IMG/VR virus record: IMGVR_UViG_3300018088_000004
Location: 1-26,679 of that record
From: a virus
Reading direction: 5' to 3' (one strand)
DNA length: 26,679 nucleotides
Below are positions 6,839-14,726 of this stretch, in pieces (positions within the stretch are counted from its first letter, which is position 1; the number at the start of each line of letters is the position of its first letter). A program made the translations under genes and the position numbers. The notes under the pieces are model-generated. The model did no database searches, was not told the origin of the DNA, and worked only from the letters and a program-made list of their open reading frames with translations.

Positions 6839-7350
6839 TTAGTCGAGGCTTTCGCTCGGGTCCCACACGTGATCCGGATCCGGCACGAACGCCATACCGC
6901 CGCCCCAAGCATTTCCTGGCGCATTCGCCGCAAGCGTAGGTTTGCCGGCCCACACGGCGACCAGCCACCCGCCGGTAACCTTCGCTCGACGTGCGCGAGT
7001 TTGGCCAGCTTGACCTGCACTTTTGCTGTTTTGATGCCATAAACGTCCGCGTGTGCAAGGCCCTGTCGTTGCCGCCCGACCCATACGCGCGGTGAATGAA
7101 CTACTGCAAGAGGTAGCGGCTCGGCACGGACAGCCCCCGTTTGCAGCGCGATCACTGTCATCCGATGAGGTTGTTTACACGTGGCTCTGCACTCTTCAGC
7201 GGTACAGTATTTCGACCAGCTTGTGGACATACCGCTGCCTCTGTCTTCAAAGGCCTCGGCATACGGGCGCCCATTGGCATCGACCTTGCTTGGAGGAAAC
7301 CATTTATAGAGCAAGGCCTCGTCAGGGATGAATTCTACGTCGAGGATCAT
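6839..7350 (-). pseudogene. Hypothetical protein, frameshifted near 6980-7000
   Basis: From ATG 7350 the frame encodes a soluble protein beginning MILDVEFIPDEALLYKWFPP, coding-like as far as KVQVKLAKLAHVE. Beyond it, the same frame turns Arg/Cys-rich and runs to 6811. The neighbouring frame instead continues convincingly (KVTGGWLVAVWAGKPTLAAN ... PDHVWDPSESLD) to a stop at 6839. The natural product therefore seems split by a one-base shift near 6980-7000. No slippery heptamer is evident, so a mutation or sequence error is likelier than programmed frameshifting. The start overlaps the upstream gene by 29 bases, implying translational coupling. Function unknown. Confidence 0.6.
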
Positions 7351-7879
7351 GATCGATTAGCCACTGCGCTATTGAATCCACAGGATCGGTGCTATGCGTC
7401 TTGAGTGACCCTTCAATAGATGCTCCGTCTCTTGTCTCACCGTAGAAGGTGATTCTCTTTTGGCGATCAGATGGAACGCTAATAAGCAATTCCGCATTTT
7501 CGTTACGCCAGTGAAGAGCCACTCCGCCGCCACCGCCCATTCCGACACGGGGTACGGTAGCGAGGGCCGCATCGTGTTTGTACTGTGCCCATGCGATGCG
7601 CGTCGCCAGTGCGCGCGCAATCAAGCTCGTCTCGTTTGAGGGAATGGGGTATTCGCTAGCCGATGCAAGATCATCCTCATCGGGAGTCACCCGAAGAAAC
7701 TCCTCCGTAATATCCGCGTCGAGGGCATGCCAAGGATCAATAATTCCTATTTTGCTATGCGGAGGTCTAATCTCAGCCACGCGAGGTACCTCGGGCAACC
7801 GCGGAATGCCGCGTAGGGGCTTTGCGCGCAGCGTAGGGGGCTGCGGAAGTACCAGGGACAAAGATGGGATCGGAAACAT
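7322..7879 (-). CDS. Hypothetical protein, minus-strand accessory block
   Basis: 185 residues. A Pro-rich N-terminus (about 1-40) is followed by a helical middle (SNETSLIARALATRIAWAQY) and a beta-rich C-terminus (VALHWRNENAELLISV ... KRITFYGETRDG). The last part resembles a small domain often found beside a partner gene like the one immediately downstream, with which it overlaps by 29 bases; this is recollection, not a search result. It starts three bases after the stop of the gene upstream. No toxin catalytic motif is visible. Confidence 0.65.
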   Translation of the reverse strand: MFPIPSLSLVLPQPPTLRAKPLRGIPRLPEVPRVAEIRPPHSKIGIIDPWHALDADITEEFLRVTPDEDDLASASEYPIPSNETSLIARALATRIAWAQYKHDAALATVPRVGMGGGGGVALHWRNENAELLISVPSDRQKRITFYGETRDGASIEGSLKTHSTDPVDSIAQWLIDHDPRRRIHP

Positions 7880-7882
7880 CGC

Positions 7883-8272
7883 TTATTTCGAGCTCAAGTC
7901 CGTTGGTCCAGTGGGTCCTGATAAAGGTTGGGATACTGGGGTAATTGGCGAACCCCACGCTGTACCAGTGGCTCCGCCGGCCTCCCCAACACCAGCCAGT
8001 ATAATCTCCTTCTTCGGTATTTCCTGCGGACCCAGCTTGTTCAGCTCGTTCACTGTCGCTTGAAGCTGCGTGAAGAACTGCGTCAAGTAGACACCAGAAA
8101 TCCACATCGCCTTGAAGATGTCCATGCCCATCTGTGAGCAAGTCGTGAGCGGGATCACGAGCTCTACGGGTTCTGTCCCTAAGTCGGTCGCATTTTCGTC
8201 GGCGCCCCAGCCAAGCTGTAGAAGAATGTAGTCTGGGAAGCGCGTCAGCTTGTATCGATTGACGATCCTCAT
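7883..8272 (-). CDS. Hypothetical protein, minus-strand accessory block
   Basis: 129 residues. The N-terminal ~55 residues look beta-rich (RYKLTRFPDYILLQLGWGAD, then VELVIPLTTCSQMG). A helix follows (GVYLTQFFTQLQATVNELNK), and the Gly/Pro/Ser-rich tail appears disordered. There is no signal peptide. It is the upstream partner of the tightly packed gene pair to its left. Function not recognised. Confidence 0.6.
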   Translation of the reverse strand: MRIVNRYKLTRFPDYILLQLGWGADENATDLGTEPVELVIPLTTCSQMGMDIFKAMWISGVYLTQFFTQLQATVNELNKLGPQEIPKKEIILAGVGEAGGATGTAWGSPITPVSQPLSGPTGPTDLSSK

Positions 8273-8320
8273 GGCTCGTCGGAGCGTATCTCGTCCCCAC
8301 GCAATAGTGGACGGCTACGT

Positions 8321-8557
8321 CTAACTTCGTCCACAATGTGGGCAAGCGTCCTCTTGCGGCCATCGCCCATCCAGCACATCCTCCACGCTCACGCCTGCCA
8401 GCCGCGCTGCTCGGAGCGCAAGGCCCGCGCTGGGCTTTCCTCGAGTCGTCAAGGCGCGGCGCACCAGCGACGGTTTGACGCAGAGCGCGACCGCAAACTT
8501 GACCGTACCTCCATGGCGAACGCGAAGGAATCGAAGCGCGACGCGAACATGTGCCCG
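8321..8557 (-). CDS. Cro/CI-type HTH domain with C-terminal CPHCGR, lacking a start codon in frame
   Basis: The 78 residues from RAHVRVALRFL to the stop form a clear lambda-repressor-like HTH: GGTVKFAVALCVKPSLVRRA, then SAGLALRAARLAGVSVEDVL, ending DACPHCGRS. The same layout (HTH, 'ARLAGVSVEDVL', CPHCG end) occurs in many small phage or actinobacterial/myxobacterial regulators. No ATG, GTG or TTG exists in this frame at the natural start. The frame can be extended to TTG 8659 only through a non-protein-like, Arg/Ser-rich stretch that overlaps the preceding gene. It is therefore probably read from the upstream frame through a lost or gained base near 8550-8590, or is inactivated. Confidence 0.55.
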   Translation of the reverse strand, partial: RAHVRVALRFLRVRHGGTVKFAVALCVKPSLVRRALTTRGKPSAGLALRAARLAGVSVEDVLDGRWPQEDACPHCGRS

Positions 8558-8816
8558 TTCCTCGCTTCGTCCCCGTCGTCGGCTCCGACCACGCGTAGAC
8601 CCGCGTCGCCTTGGGATGCCCGACAAGCTCGAACACCTCGACGTCGTGCTCGAACACAAGCTCCCCGCGAAACTCTTTGCGCACGTGAACCGTCTCGACG
8701 TGCTTTGCGCCGCAGTCGTGCAGGTGGCGGATGGCGTCGATCAGTGCGGGGATGCCCGCGGGATCAGGCATGCGACGAAAGGTAACCACGAGGAAAGGGT
8801 CCGTCCATGAACACAT
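8449..8816 (-). pseudogene. Hypothetical protein with disrupted 3' end
   Basis: From ATG 8816 the frame reads MCSWTDPFLVVTFRRMPDPA ... HVETVHVRKEFRGELVFEHD ... VGHPKATRVYAWSEPTTGTK, a convincing alpha/beta domain of ~85 residues. After ~8560 this frame becomes improbable although it stays open to 7773. A second frame (GADDGDEARNGHMFASRFDS ... stop 8449) and a third (the HTH domain ending 8321) look more natural there, so at least one indel separates the parts. Whether the original was one fused regulator or two overlapping genes cannot be decided. An alternative start is ATG 8882. Confidence 0.5.
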
Positions 8817-8903
8817 CAGACATTGCCTTGGAACTATGCGTCGACGTGGAATTGCCGCCGCTTCTGCGGACAGTGGAGGCATACTTCGCGCTTGTCGATC
8901 CGG

Positions 8904-9368
8904 TCAGTTTGGAAGTGGAGCTCGTGCCGCTCGAAACCTTTTCACGGTCAAGTCCAATACGTACGGCTCAAGACGATTGTTCGCATCGATGAGAAGAAGG
9001 TGCGCGTGCTTCTCGGGTGGAGGCGTCTGTATCCACTCGGTCATTCGCTTCACCGTTCGACGTGACCGCTCGTCTTTGGCGACGTATCGAAGCAGCGTAA
9101 CGAAGTGTTGCGGCAGCCACTTGGATGCCAGGACGGGCTGCTTGTCCGAAGCCCTCAAAGCATCAATTTCTTTTTGCGCGTCCGCGAGCGCCATACCTTG
9201 TGCCCGGAGCTTGGCAACAGCGACCGCACTTCCGAGTGCTCCCATCACATCGAAAACGACGAAAACGTGGTCATTTGTCGCGGCACCATGCGCGACAAGG
9301 TCGGCAAGCATGGGGGCGATTGCGTTTATCGCGGTGGCCAGCATCGGATGCGGCGTGTCGGTTGGCAT
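8904..9368 (-). CDS. Hypothetical alpha-helical protein, minus-strand accessory block
   Basis: 154 residues from ATG 9368. The N-terminal half is hydrophobic and helical (MLATAINAIAPMLADLV, then NDHVFVVFDVMGALGSAVAV), but charged residues argue against membrane insertion. The middle (AQKEIDALRASDKQPVLASK) and the KERSRRTVKRMTEWIQ segment are helical and basic. No motif identified. The ribosome site is weak. It follows the PAPS-reductase-like gene after a 67-base gap and reads in the same direction. Confidence 0.55.
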   Translation of the reverse strand: MPTDTPHPMLATAINAIAPMLADLVAHGAATNDHVFVVFDVMGALGSAVAVAKLRAQGMALADAQKEIDALRASDKQPVLASKWLPQHFVTLLRYVAKDERSRRTVKRMTEWIQTPPPEKHAHLLLIDANNRLEPYVLDLTVKRFRAARAPLPN

Positions 9369-9435
9369 GTCGCCAATAATCCGTCACATCACGAAGCATG
9401 CCAAGCTGCGTTCCCCGTCGATTCAAATCCGGCCA

Positions 9436-9759
9436 CTACCGGATTTTCTCGATGATTGCCGCGCGCTCCGGGGGCTGGAATACAAGACCGCGCAGCATCC
9501 GCGGGAGCGATGGATGCGGCAGCCTCAGAATTTTCGTGTCGAAGAACGCCTCGTAGTAGGTCAGCCCCTCCTCGACGAATTCGAGGTCGGGGACGACGTA
9601 GAGGTAGTACGGCACACATTCGAATCCCATGTCACGCAGCCGGAGCCACGAGCATACCGCGTCCTTGCCTGCGGAGAATGCGAGCAGGCAGCACGGGCCC
9701 GCGTCGGCCTTCACGGCGCGGCATAGAGATTCGCTGTCTGGCCAATGCTTCGCAAGCAT
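9436..9759 (-). CDS. PAPS-reductase/ATP-pyrophosphatase-like protein, short form
   Basis: 107 residues. The motif AFSAGKDAVCSWLRL (27-41) corresponds to the PP-loop SGGKDS of PAPS reductases and related ATP pyrophosphatases, followed by the second strand (VPYYLYVVPDLEFVEE) and RLPHPSLPR ... FQPPERAAIIEKIR. Phage PAPS-reductase-like proteins usually continue well past this point, so the stop at 9436 probably truncates the domain, and no continuation is seen in other frames. In the loop the second Gly and final Ser are Ala, which may weaken nucleotide hydrolysis. ATG 9759 is chosen because a strong promoter places transcription start almost on it. Confidence 0.65.
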   Translation of the reverse strand: MLAKHWPDSESLCRAVKADAGPCCLLAFSAGKDAVCSWLRLRDMGFECVPYYLYVVPDLEFVEEGLTYYEAFFDTKILRLPHPSLPRMLRGLVFQPPERAAIIEKIR

Positions 9760-9766
9760 GCATGTG

Positions 9767-9795
9767 AATTTACCATCCACCAGCCAACATGTCAA
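9767..9795 (-). promoter_or_regulatory. Strong sigma70-like promoter for the minus-strand block, probably leaderless
   Basis: On the minus strand, TTGACA (9795-9790) is separated by exactly 17 bp from TAAATT (9772-9767). Transcription would start around 9760, at or within two bases of ATG 9759, giving a leaderless message. It sits in the 53-bp gap between divergent starts at 9759 and 9813, so it likely drives the whole minus block against the head operon. Confidence 0.6.
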
Positions 9796-9812
9796 CTCGA
9801 GCAGTATAATAC

Positions 9813-10568
9813 ATGCCGCGCAGGAAAAATGACATAGAGAGACCTGGTCCTCCGATGGACCCGGTACCGCCCCGAAAGCCCCGCAGGGGCCGTCGTGTCG
9901 ATCGTGGTCATGGCGGAGGATATACCACTCCGCAGGCAATTTTCGCACGCGCCCAACGAGATGCGCAAATCGCGGAGCTCGTGCTTGCGGGGCTGCGGAA
10001 TCGCGAGATCATGGCCCGACTCAACATCCGCGATGGCGCCCTCGTCTCTAGTGCGTGGCAACGGGTCATTGAGACCGTCCGCGCGCCCCCGTCACTACGT
10101 GCGGAGCTGCGCGAATGGCAGCTCAAGAGTGGCCTGCGCTACGAGCGCAATTGGCGACGGCTTGAGATTGCTCACGAGCGACTCGAGCGGCTCATGAGTG
10201 GCGCGATGCGCGTCGCGCAGGCGATGATGGATGGAGGCTACACTCTTGAGCGGCTCAACGCGGAGCGCCAGACGGAATTCGTGACGATCGAGGGCGGCCT
10301 TGACCCGCTCATTGCGAACGAACTCGCGAAGGCGTACAGCCAGCACCTCTGCGCGATCATTTCCGGGCAGAACGCGACTCAGGCATCCTACGAAAAGCTC
10401 TTCGGCCTGCAAACGCCCACAGCAGTGCGGACCGATGGCCGGCTTGAGGTGTCAGGCCCGCACGGGGGTCCGATCGTCACCGTGAAGCTGGAGGACGTCG
10501 ACGCAGCCCTCGCCGCAGCGGCCGACAACGTGGCAGCCGCGGCAAATGATGGTACAGCCGCAGCCTGA
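9813..10568 (+). CDS. terS: Putative terminase small subunit
   Basis: Up to 251 residues. It would recognise phage DNA and present it to the large terminase. After a basic, Pro-rich N-terminus (RKPRRGRRVDRG) comes an HTH-like segment around residues 51-88 (AELVLAGLRNREIMARLNIR), typical of small-terminase DNA-binding domains. A helical region likely forms the oligomerisation ring, and the C-terminus is Ala-rich. It overlaps the large terminase start by 23 bases. TATAAT at 9805-9810 ends two bases before ATG 9813; if it is a real -10, the message would begin near 9817 and ATG 9855 (residue 15) would be the start. Identified mainly by context and the HTH. Confidence 0.7.
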   Translation: MPRRKNDIERPGPPMDPVPPRKPRRGRRVDRGHGGGYTTPQAIFARAQRDAQIAELVLAGLRNREIMARLNIRDGALVSSAWQRVIETVRAPPSLRAELREWQLKSGLRYERNWRRLEIAHERLERLMSGAMRVAQAMMDGGYTLERLNAERQTEFVTIEGGLDPLIANELAKAYSQHLCAIISGQNATQASYEKLFGLQTPTAVRTDGRLEVSGPHGGPIVTVKLEDVDAALAAAADNVAAAANDGTAAA

Positions 10569-12159
10569 CGTCACGACAGCGCAGCCGGATCGCGCGAAGG
10601 CGATCACACAAGCCTTCAAGAGTTTCCCGGCTTTCTGTGGCCTGCTCGACATCCTTCCGAAGACGACAGGACGTCTCTGCAAATTCAGGCTGAATCGCAT
10701 CCAACGGCTCTACTATGCGAGCCGCTCTGCCCGCGATGTCGTCCTCAAAGCACGGCAGGTGGGTCAGACGACATATCACCAAGCCGAGGATGTCTACAAA
10801 TTCATCACGGTGCCCGGGTCGCGCGTAGTAGCAACTTGTCACTCGATGACAGGAAGCGATTCGCACAAGTTCCTGCGGATGAATTACGACATCATGTTTC
10901 GCTCGCTTGAACGACTTGGTGTTCGGCTGGTATTCCAATCGCGTTCAGCTTCGGAATGGACGCTTGCCGACCGAGATTCCTCGCTACGAATCATCGATGC
11001 CGGAGCGAGCGAAGCGGCAGCGAGCAAGAAGGGGCGTTCGGGCACGATCACTAGGCTGCACTTGACCGAGACGGCGTTCTACGAGTATGCCGACGAGACG
11101 CTCAACGCGATGCTTGAATGCGTTCCCGGAGTCGAGAGCGGCTCCGAAATCGTGAGCGAGTCCACGCCCAAGGGGGCGGTTGGTCGATTCTACGAGCAGT
11201 GCCGCGATGCGATGTCGGGCAAGAGCGGCTTCCGCTTCCACTTCTTCCCATGGTTCCTTCATGAGGAATATGCGGTACCTCTTGAGCCGGGCGAGATTAT
11301 CGAGCCGGCGAATGACCGCGACCGGTGGCTCCTCGAGAAGGGAAACGTTCGTCTCGACCAGCTCAAGTGGTACCAGCGCAAGCGCCGAGAGAAGGGCCAA
11401 ACGCTGCTGGATCAGGAGTATCCGAGCGACCCGGAGAGTTGCTTTCTGCTCTCAGGGCGCGGGTTCTTCGACGGTGCCATGCTGGCGAAGAACCTTCTCG
11501 AGATCCAGGAGCCCCTCAAGAGCTTCCGCATTCGGGAGACCGGCGCACGCAGCGCGATCATCGACAACTGCGAGGTGCCTGCCGTCCGCATTTGGGCTGA
11601 AGCAGAGCCAGGACGGCGCTATCTCCTCGCAGTCGATACGTCTTCTGGGGAGCTTGAGAAAGACCGCGGGGGCGCGCTGGTGTTCGACCGCGCCAGCGGC
11701 CAACACATGGCGACCCTGTGGGGCGAGTTCATTCCGTGGGAGCTCGCGCGGCACACAGCTGCTGTCGCGAGGCTGTACGCGCCGGACGGCGAGCTGCCCC
11801 TCATCGTGGTCGAACGACTCAATCACGGTGGCACCGTCCTGCGGGCTCTGATGCACGAAGTGAAGTACCCCGAGCGTTGCGTTTTCGTCGATCGCGACGG
11901 CAAATTCGGCTGGCTCACCACCGAGACATCCCGCACGGCTGCACTCGATGGACTTGAGAAGGGGCACCGTTGCGGCCACTTCAAAACCTACGATAGGTAT
12001 CTGTTATCGGAGATGCGCACCTTCCAGATCAACGAAAAAGGCCGAGCCGAGGCGCGTCGCAACGAGCATGACGACCTTGTCATGATGTCCGCGATCGGCT
12101 GGGATGTCCTTTGCCGGCAGCAGCCGTATCGCTCGCTCGGCAACCTCACGGCGGCTTGA
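10546..12159 (+). CDS. terL: Terminase large subunit (packaging ATPase/nuclease)
   Basis: 537 residues. Motor that translocates DNA into the prohead and cuts it. Walker A KARQVGQTT is at residues 68-76, a Walker B-like LHLTE at 171-175, and the coupling motif ESTPKG at 205-210. The C-terminal RNase H-like nuclease shows D364 (LLAVDTSSG), E423 (IVVERLNHGG) and D509/D510 (NEHDDLVMMSA). Both domains are complete and length is normal. Its stop shares TGATG with the portal start, indicating translational coupling. Confidence 0.92.
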   Translation: MMVQPQPDVTTAQPDRAKAITQAFKSFPAFCGLLDILPKTTGRLCKFRLNRIQRLYYASRSARDVVLKARQVGQTTYHQAEDVYKFITVPGSRVVATCHSMTGSDSHKFLRMNYDIMFRSLERLGVRLVFQSRSASEWTLADRDSSLRIIDAGASEAAASKKGRSGTITRLHLTETAFYEYADETLNAMLECVPGVESGSEIVSESTPKGAVGRFYEQCRDAMSGKSGFRFHFFPWFLHEEYAVPLEPGEIIEPANDRDRWLLEKGNVRLDQLKWYQRKRREKGQTLLDQEYPSDPESCFLLSGRGFFDGAMLAKNLLEIQEPLKSFRIRETGARSAIIDNCEVPAVRIWAEAEPGRRYLLAVDTSSGELEKDRGGALVFDRASGQHMATLWGEFIPWELARHTAAVARLYAPDGELPLIVVERLNHGGTVLRALMHEVKYPERCVFVDRDGKFGWLTTETSRTAALDGLEKGHRCGHFKTYDRYLLSEMRTFQINEKGRAEARRNEHDDLVMMSAIGWDVLCRQQPYRSLGNLTAA

Positions 12160-13943
12160 TGGGCGAGTTCAATGTCTCTCGTCCGATGCTGCCGTTCGGG
12201 CATCAAACGCCGCTGGGCGGAGGTGCACCGCTGTCCGATGGCAGCGAGGTCGTCGAGGGCACGTCGACGTCGATTCGCTATGACATTCTGTGTCAGACTA
12301 ATCCTACGTACGACCGCGAGACGCTCGAAGAAATTGAGGATCTCTACGTCGGCGGCTATCGCATGCAACGTAACGCCAAGCGCTACCTGCTCAAGATGCC
12401 GAATGAGCCCGACCAGGTCTTCGACGTGCGATCGAAGGTCGCGAGCTACGTGGCGTACTTCGGCGCGATCGTCGACAGCTTTGCCTCGTCGCTCTTCGGT
12501 CAACCACTCTCGGTAGACGCCGCGGCCGATGCGAAAGACCCGACCACACCTGGCGAGCCCCCGGACAAGGTCTACTATCCGAAATTTGCCACGAACTGCG
12601 ATGGCCGGGGAAAATCGTTCATTGAGCTGATGAAGGTCGTCATGACGACGGCCCTCAAGAAACGCTACGCGCTCATCATGGTCGATGCGCCCTCGGAGCC
12701 TGCGGGTGCGCCCCCACCGATGAATCGTGCGGAAGAGGAACAACGAGGCGCTCGCGACCTTTACGCGTACGAAATCCCAGTTGAGCAGATGATCGATTGG
12801 GAAAAGAACGAGAAGGGAGAGCTGCAATTCGCCGTGCTTCGCAAAAGCGAGCAGCGGCGCGCTGGCCCCCGGACGAAGCGGGAGGTGATTCACGAGAGCT
12901 TCACGATCTGGGAGATCGGCGACGACGGCTTCGCTCGTTGGGAGCGCTACGAGATCGCCTACAAGCCGAGCGACAAGCCGAGGCCCGAGACCATGGTGCC
13001 TCGCGTGGCAGAGGGGTCGACCAACTTCCGCCGCATCCCAATCCACTGCCTGGAGCTCCCGGAGGGACTGTGGATCGGCAACAAGATCGGCACGCAGGCA
13101 AAAGAGCACTACCAGCGGCGTACGTCGCTCGTGACGGCGGAGTATCGCTCGCTCGTGGCGATTCCGGTGGCGCGCCTCGGGCCTGAGTTCGGAGGCCCGG
13201 GAGGGGCGGTACCCTCCGAGGTGCAGCAGAATCCTGCGCGGGGGCGCAATCCGGTTGCCTCGTTCGAGCAGCGAGGCTTCGTCTGTATCGGCTCGGGCGA
13301 CTCAATCGAATACGCCGAACCTTCCGGCCACTGCTACGAGCTCGTGGGCAAGGAGCTCGGCGAACTGAAGGACGAGATGTACCGCGTGAGCCACCAGATG
13401 GCTCAATCGCTGCCACCCACGCCCACGGCGCTTGGTCGCTCGGGGCTGTCCAAGCAGAAGGACGAGGACGAAACGAATCGAGTGCTGCGCGCGCTCGGCG
13501 GCATCGCTCGCACTTGTGCCGGAGCCATTTACGAGACCATTTCGAAAGCACGCGATGAAGATGTCGTCTGGGTCGTGGCGGGTCTCGACTCGTACGACAT
13601 CGACGATCGGCAGGAGGTCGTCGCCGAGTCCCTGCAACTCGATGCCATACAGATCCCGAGCAAGACGTTCCGGAAAGAAATGAAACGCGCGGCGGCAGAG
13701 CGACTCGTCGGCAAGTATGTGAACTCGCAGACGATGGCCACGATTCGCGACGAGATTGACCAGGGCGTGGACGATGAGGAGGACCTCCGGCAGCTCAAGA
13801 CCGAGGCCGAAACGGCGGAGACAGAGCGGCGAAAGAAGCCGCCGGCTCCCCCCGCGCCAGGCCCAGGACAACAACCGCCGACGTTCCAGCTTCCGAAGAT
13901 GAAGTTGGCGCCTGAAGGCGCTGGCGCAAGCGCTTCTCGATAG
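12159..13943 (+). CDS. Phage portal protein
   Basis: 594 residues. Forms the dodecameric ring at the unique vertex through which DNA is packaged. Recognised by position directly after the large terminase, size, and portal-like pattern: helical N-terminus (RETLEEIEDLYVGGYRMQR), a stem/wing region with ETISKARDEDVVWVVAGL, and a Pro/Gln-rich flexible C-terminus (PPAPPAPGPGQQPP). The segment KVASYVAYFGAIVDSFASSL is characteristic of portals of the DUF4055 type, although this was not searched. The ATG at 12159 overlaps the terminase stop; a longer in-frame start would overlap the terminase by 48 bases. Confidence 0.82.
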   Translation: MGEFNVSRPMLPFGHQTPLGGGAPLSDGSEVVEGTSTSIRYDILCQTNPTYDRETLEEIEDLYVGGYRMQRNAKRYLLKMPNEPDQVFDVRSKVASYVAYFGAIVDSFASSLFGQPLSVDAAADAKDPTTPGEPPDKVYYPKFATNCDGRGKSFIELMKVVMTTALKKRYALIMVDAPSEPAGAPPPMNRAEEEQRGARDLYAYEIPVEQMIDWEKNEKGELQFAVLRKSEQRRAGPRTKREVIHESFTIWEIGDDGFARWERYEIAYKPSDKPRPETMVPRVAEGSTNFRRIPIHCLELPEGLWIGNKIGTQAKEHYQRRTSLVTAEYRSLVAIPVARLGPEFGGPGGAVPSEVQQNPARGRNPVASFEQRGFVCIGSGDSIEYAEPSGHCYELVGKELGELKDEMYRVSHQMAQSLPPTPTALGRSGLSKQKDEDETNRVLRALGGIARTCAGAIYETISKARDEDVVWVVAGLDSYDIDDRQEVVAESLQLDAIQIPSKTFRKEMKRAAAERLVGKYVNSQTMATIRDEIDQGVDDEEDLRQLKTEAETAETERRKKPPAPPAPGPGQQPPTFQLPKMKLAPEGAGASASR

Positions 13944-13946
13944 CGA

Positions 13947-14726
13947 ATGGTAGCAACTGCAAATGCTCACGTGCGGCTGTCGGTAGGAACGCTTTTGCTG
14001 ACGCAAGACCGCGCCGAGCGAATGGTCGCTGACGCCGTCCACGATGAGGCGGACATCGCCGCGGCGCAGCTCGCCCGCAAAAAGGAGCGAGAGCGGCGCG
14101 CCGTCATCCTCGCGATGCTGCTCATCGCCGGCAAGCGGATGGCTGGCTCCGTGCAGCGAGCGCTGGTTCGAGGCCGGGCGCAGGCGCGCATCGCCGCAAG
14201 GGGACGGCTGGAGGCTGAGCTCGAAGCCGTGGGGCTCTCGGCGGCCATCATTGCAGCGCTGTCTAGGCACGCAGGCGCGAAGCGGGAACGGCTGGACGAC
14301 GACAAGCTGCACGCGCAGGCGGCGGCCGACTCGCTGGCGAGTCAGTGGCGCACCGTTGCGATTGCCGCCGCGCTGTCGGCCGTCGCGCGCGGGCGGGACC
14401 CCTCCGATGCCATTGCAGGTTCAGCGCGGCTCGTTCGGACGCGTTCGGACAGAACCGCCGAGACCGAAGCTGGCCAAGCCTACAACGACGAGCATTTCGG
14501 CGCGCTGGACGATGCCGTCCAAGCCGACGAGTCTTTCGCCGCCGCGCTGGAGGAGGCTCGCATCATGCGCGAGTGGTCTGCCCTCGCCGACGCGTGTCCT
14601 TCATGCGCGCCGCTCGATGGCACTCGTGTCGGACTTCCCGAACCGTTCCCGGGCGGGGTTGAACCGGGAACAATGCATCCCCGCTGCCGCTGCATTGCGG
14701 TTCTCGTCTCCGGAATGGTGCCCTGA
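13947..14726 (+). CDS. SPP1 gp7/Mu F-like head morphogenesis protein
   Basis: 259 residues. Minor head protein that joins the portal and the prohead in SPP1- and Mu-like phages. Long charged helices fill residues 20-160. The C-terminal domain has the family hallmark: W210 followed by ACPSCAPLDG (C217, C220) and GTMHPRCRC (H244, C247, C249), a probable zinc knuckle. Starts three bases after the portal stop. It shares TGATG with the next gene. Confidence 0.85.
   Translation: MVATANAHVRLSVGTLLLTQDRAERMVADAVHDEADIAAAQLARKKERERRAVILAMLLIAGKRMAGSVQRALVRGRAQARIAARGRLEAELEAVGLSAAIIAALSRHAGAKRERLDDDKLHAQAAADSLASQWRTVAIAAALSAVARGRDPSDAIAGSARLVRTRSDRTAETEAGQAYNDEHFGALDDAVQADESFAAALEEARIMREWSALADACPSCAPLDGTRVGLPEPFPGGVEPGTMHPRCRCIAVLVSGMVP

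Noticed and set aside
7773-8882. Continuous 369-codon minus-strand frame
   Set aside because: Only its first ~85 residues look like protein; the rest is antisense or out-of-frame to better-supported genes (HTH domain, 7883-8272, 7322-7879).
8807-8992. 61-codon plus-strand frame starting MNTSDIALELCVDVELPPLL
   Set aside because: Fairly protein-like and with a GAGG upstream, but antisense to two minus-strand genes and isolated on its strand; not enough to call.
9418-9434. tRNA-like GATTCAAATCC motif
   Set aside because: No matching T-stem, anticodon arm or acceptor stem around it.
8731-9726. 331-codon plus-strand frame
   Set aside because: Antisense to the minus-strand block and not protein-like; minus frames there have recognisable motifs.
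11988-14312. Long minus-strand frames (373 and 336 codons) opposite portal and head genes
   Set aside because: Complementary shadows with Arg/Leu-rich, family-less products.
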